This document shows, piece by piece, positions 4,796-5,239 of a DNA stretch of 5,239 nucleotides. The stretch lies in the NCBI GenBank assembly GCA_016199255.1, contig JACQHA010000358.1:1-5239 (forward strand), read 5' to 3'. The notes beneath the pieces were generated by a model. The model saw only the letters and a list, made by a program, of their open reading frames with translations. It searched no databases and was not told the origin of the DNA. The position numbers and the translations under genes are program-made. How positions within the stretch are numbered: position 1 is the stretch's first letter; each line of letters begins with the position of its first letter. This stretch comes from Deinococcus sp. Its GTDB lineage: Bacteria > Deinococcota > Deinococci > JACQHA01.

Positions 4796-4972
4796 ATGAA
4801 GTGTCCACGCTGTAAGGGGCTGATGATGCTCTTGGCCCTGGAGGAGCGGTGCATTGAGGGCGAGGTGGGCTACGCCCTGGAGCACATAGTATCCGACGAA
4901 GAATCAGGCGCCATCCTGGACGCCCTGAAGGCGAGTACGGCAATGGACTGTACCGTGGGGCGGCGGCGTTAG
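4796..4972 (+). CDS. Small CPxC (half zinc-ribbon) protein, 58 residues
   Basis: ATG at 4796 opens a 58-codon frame ending at TAG 4970-4972. The product starts MKCPRCKGLMMLLALEERCI. The N-terminal MKCPRCxGLM is typical of small zinc-ribbon proteins, in which a second CxxC normally follows 25-35 residues later. Here that pair is missing: the only other cysteines are C19 and C52. The middle is acidic (EEGE, SDEES) and the end is GRRR. It lies 18 bases after the previous stop and 25 bases before the next ATG, with good ribosome-binding sequences on both sides, which supports an operon. It could be a functional mini-protein with an unusual metal site (C3, C6, C19, C52) or a zinc ribbon losing function. 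No specific role can be assigned. Confidence 0.55.
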   Translation: MKCPRCKGLMMLLALEERCIEGEVGYALEHIVSDEESGAILDALKASTAMDCTVGRRR

Positions 4973-4982
4973 CGGCGCTGCT

Positions 4983-4989
4983 GGAGGGG
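4983..4989 (+). promoter_or_regulatory. Ribosome binding site of the second TPM gene
   Basis: GGAGGGG lies eight bases before ATG 4998. It supports that start, which also gives a well-formed signal peptide. Confidence 0.65.
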
Positions 4990-4997
4990 ACGAGAGA

Positions 4998-5239
4998 ATG
5001 AGGTACCTGGCTGTGACCCTGATGCTCTGTGTGGCCAGTGCTACCCTGGCCCAGGTGTTTCCCGAGCCACAGAAGTATGTGGTGGACGCTGCCAGTGTCC
5101 TCCAGCAGAGTACCGAGGGCCAGCTCAATGCCCTGCTGGGCGAGTTAGAGACCCGCACCACCATTGAGGTAGCGGTGGTGACGGTGCACACCACGGCGCC
5201 ACTGGAAAGCAAGCCCTACGCCACCGCGCTATTCAACCG
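4998..5239 (+). CDS. TPM-domain (YgcG-like) exported protein, N-terminal part (3' end outside window)
   Basis: The 80 visible residues begin with a short signal peptide (MRYLAVTLMLCVASATLA, cleavage before Q19) and continue directly into a TPM domain: KYVVDAASVLQQSTEGQLNA, then LLGELETRTTIEVAVVTVHT and SKPYATALFN. These correspond to the family's first strand (VVD.a..L), first helix (QL..LL.ELE.RT), the central IEVAVVTV strand and the .YA..LF. helix, all present and in order. TPM domains occur in bacterial membrane-anchored proteins and in a plant thylakoid protein linked to photosystem II maintenance; phosphatase activity has been reported for some, and the role in bacteria is largely unclear. 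Its mature N-terminus is nearly identical to that of the gene at 4214, which marks the two as tandem paralogs in one operon. I expect a membrane segment and Gly-rich tail beyond the window. Confidence 0.8.
   Translation, partial: MRYLAVTLMLCVASATLAQVFPEPQKYVVDAASVLQQSTEGQLNALLGELETRTTIEVAVVTVHTTAPLESKPYATALFN

Overview
The window is high in GC. It carries a SARP/BTAD-type regulator, a calcium-binding nonapeptide-repeat (RTX-like) protein, YVTN beta-propeller repeats and tandem TPM-domain (YgcG-like) membrane proteins with zinc-ribbon and Gly-rich tails. I infer a Chloroflexota-like bacterium (Anaerolineae/Caldilineae type) from this mixture. This is a family-level impression, not a database match.

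Layout: (1) Positions 1-412, minus strand, hold the N-terminal 137 residues of a SARP-like transcriptional activator that runs off the left edge. (2) A 121-bp divergent spacer ends in a short repeated element (493-533). RTX-type coding homology begins at the very next base and continues to the stop at 2095-2097. This gene has lost its true 5' end. It is built of three related modules of calcium-binding nonapeptides joined by Cys-containing, Pro-rich linkers. (3) After a strong hairpin (2118-2146) there is a fragment of a YVTN beta-propeller gene (about 2186-2525), which looks frameshifted and truncated. A second strong hairpin follows (2549-2578). (4) Another copy of the element (2596-2636) precedes a 433-residue secreted, cysteine-free protein of unknown function (2687-3988). 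(5) A 225-bp spacer with a third copy of the element (4144-4175) precedes a likely operon: a TPM-family protein that has lost its TPM domain (4214-4777), a 58-residue CPxC mini-protein (4796-4972) and the start of an intact-looking TPM protein (4998-right edge).

Most notable points: (a) a previously unnamed intergenic element, three AGACG-like motifs spaced 12 and 11 bp apart, occurs three times in the same orientation, in front of genes or gene remnants; (b) this spacing resembles the direct-repeat operators of SARP regulators, and a SARP-like gene lies in the window, which is suggestive only; (c) there is a run of partly eroded genes: an RTX gene without a 5' end, a frameshifted YVTN fragment, a TPM protein without its core domain, and a zinc-ribbon protein without a second knuckle. 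All exported proteins here appear to act at or outside the membrane. I see no tRNA, rRNA, CRISPR array, transposase or complete mobile element.
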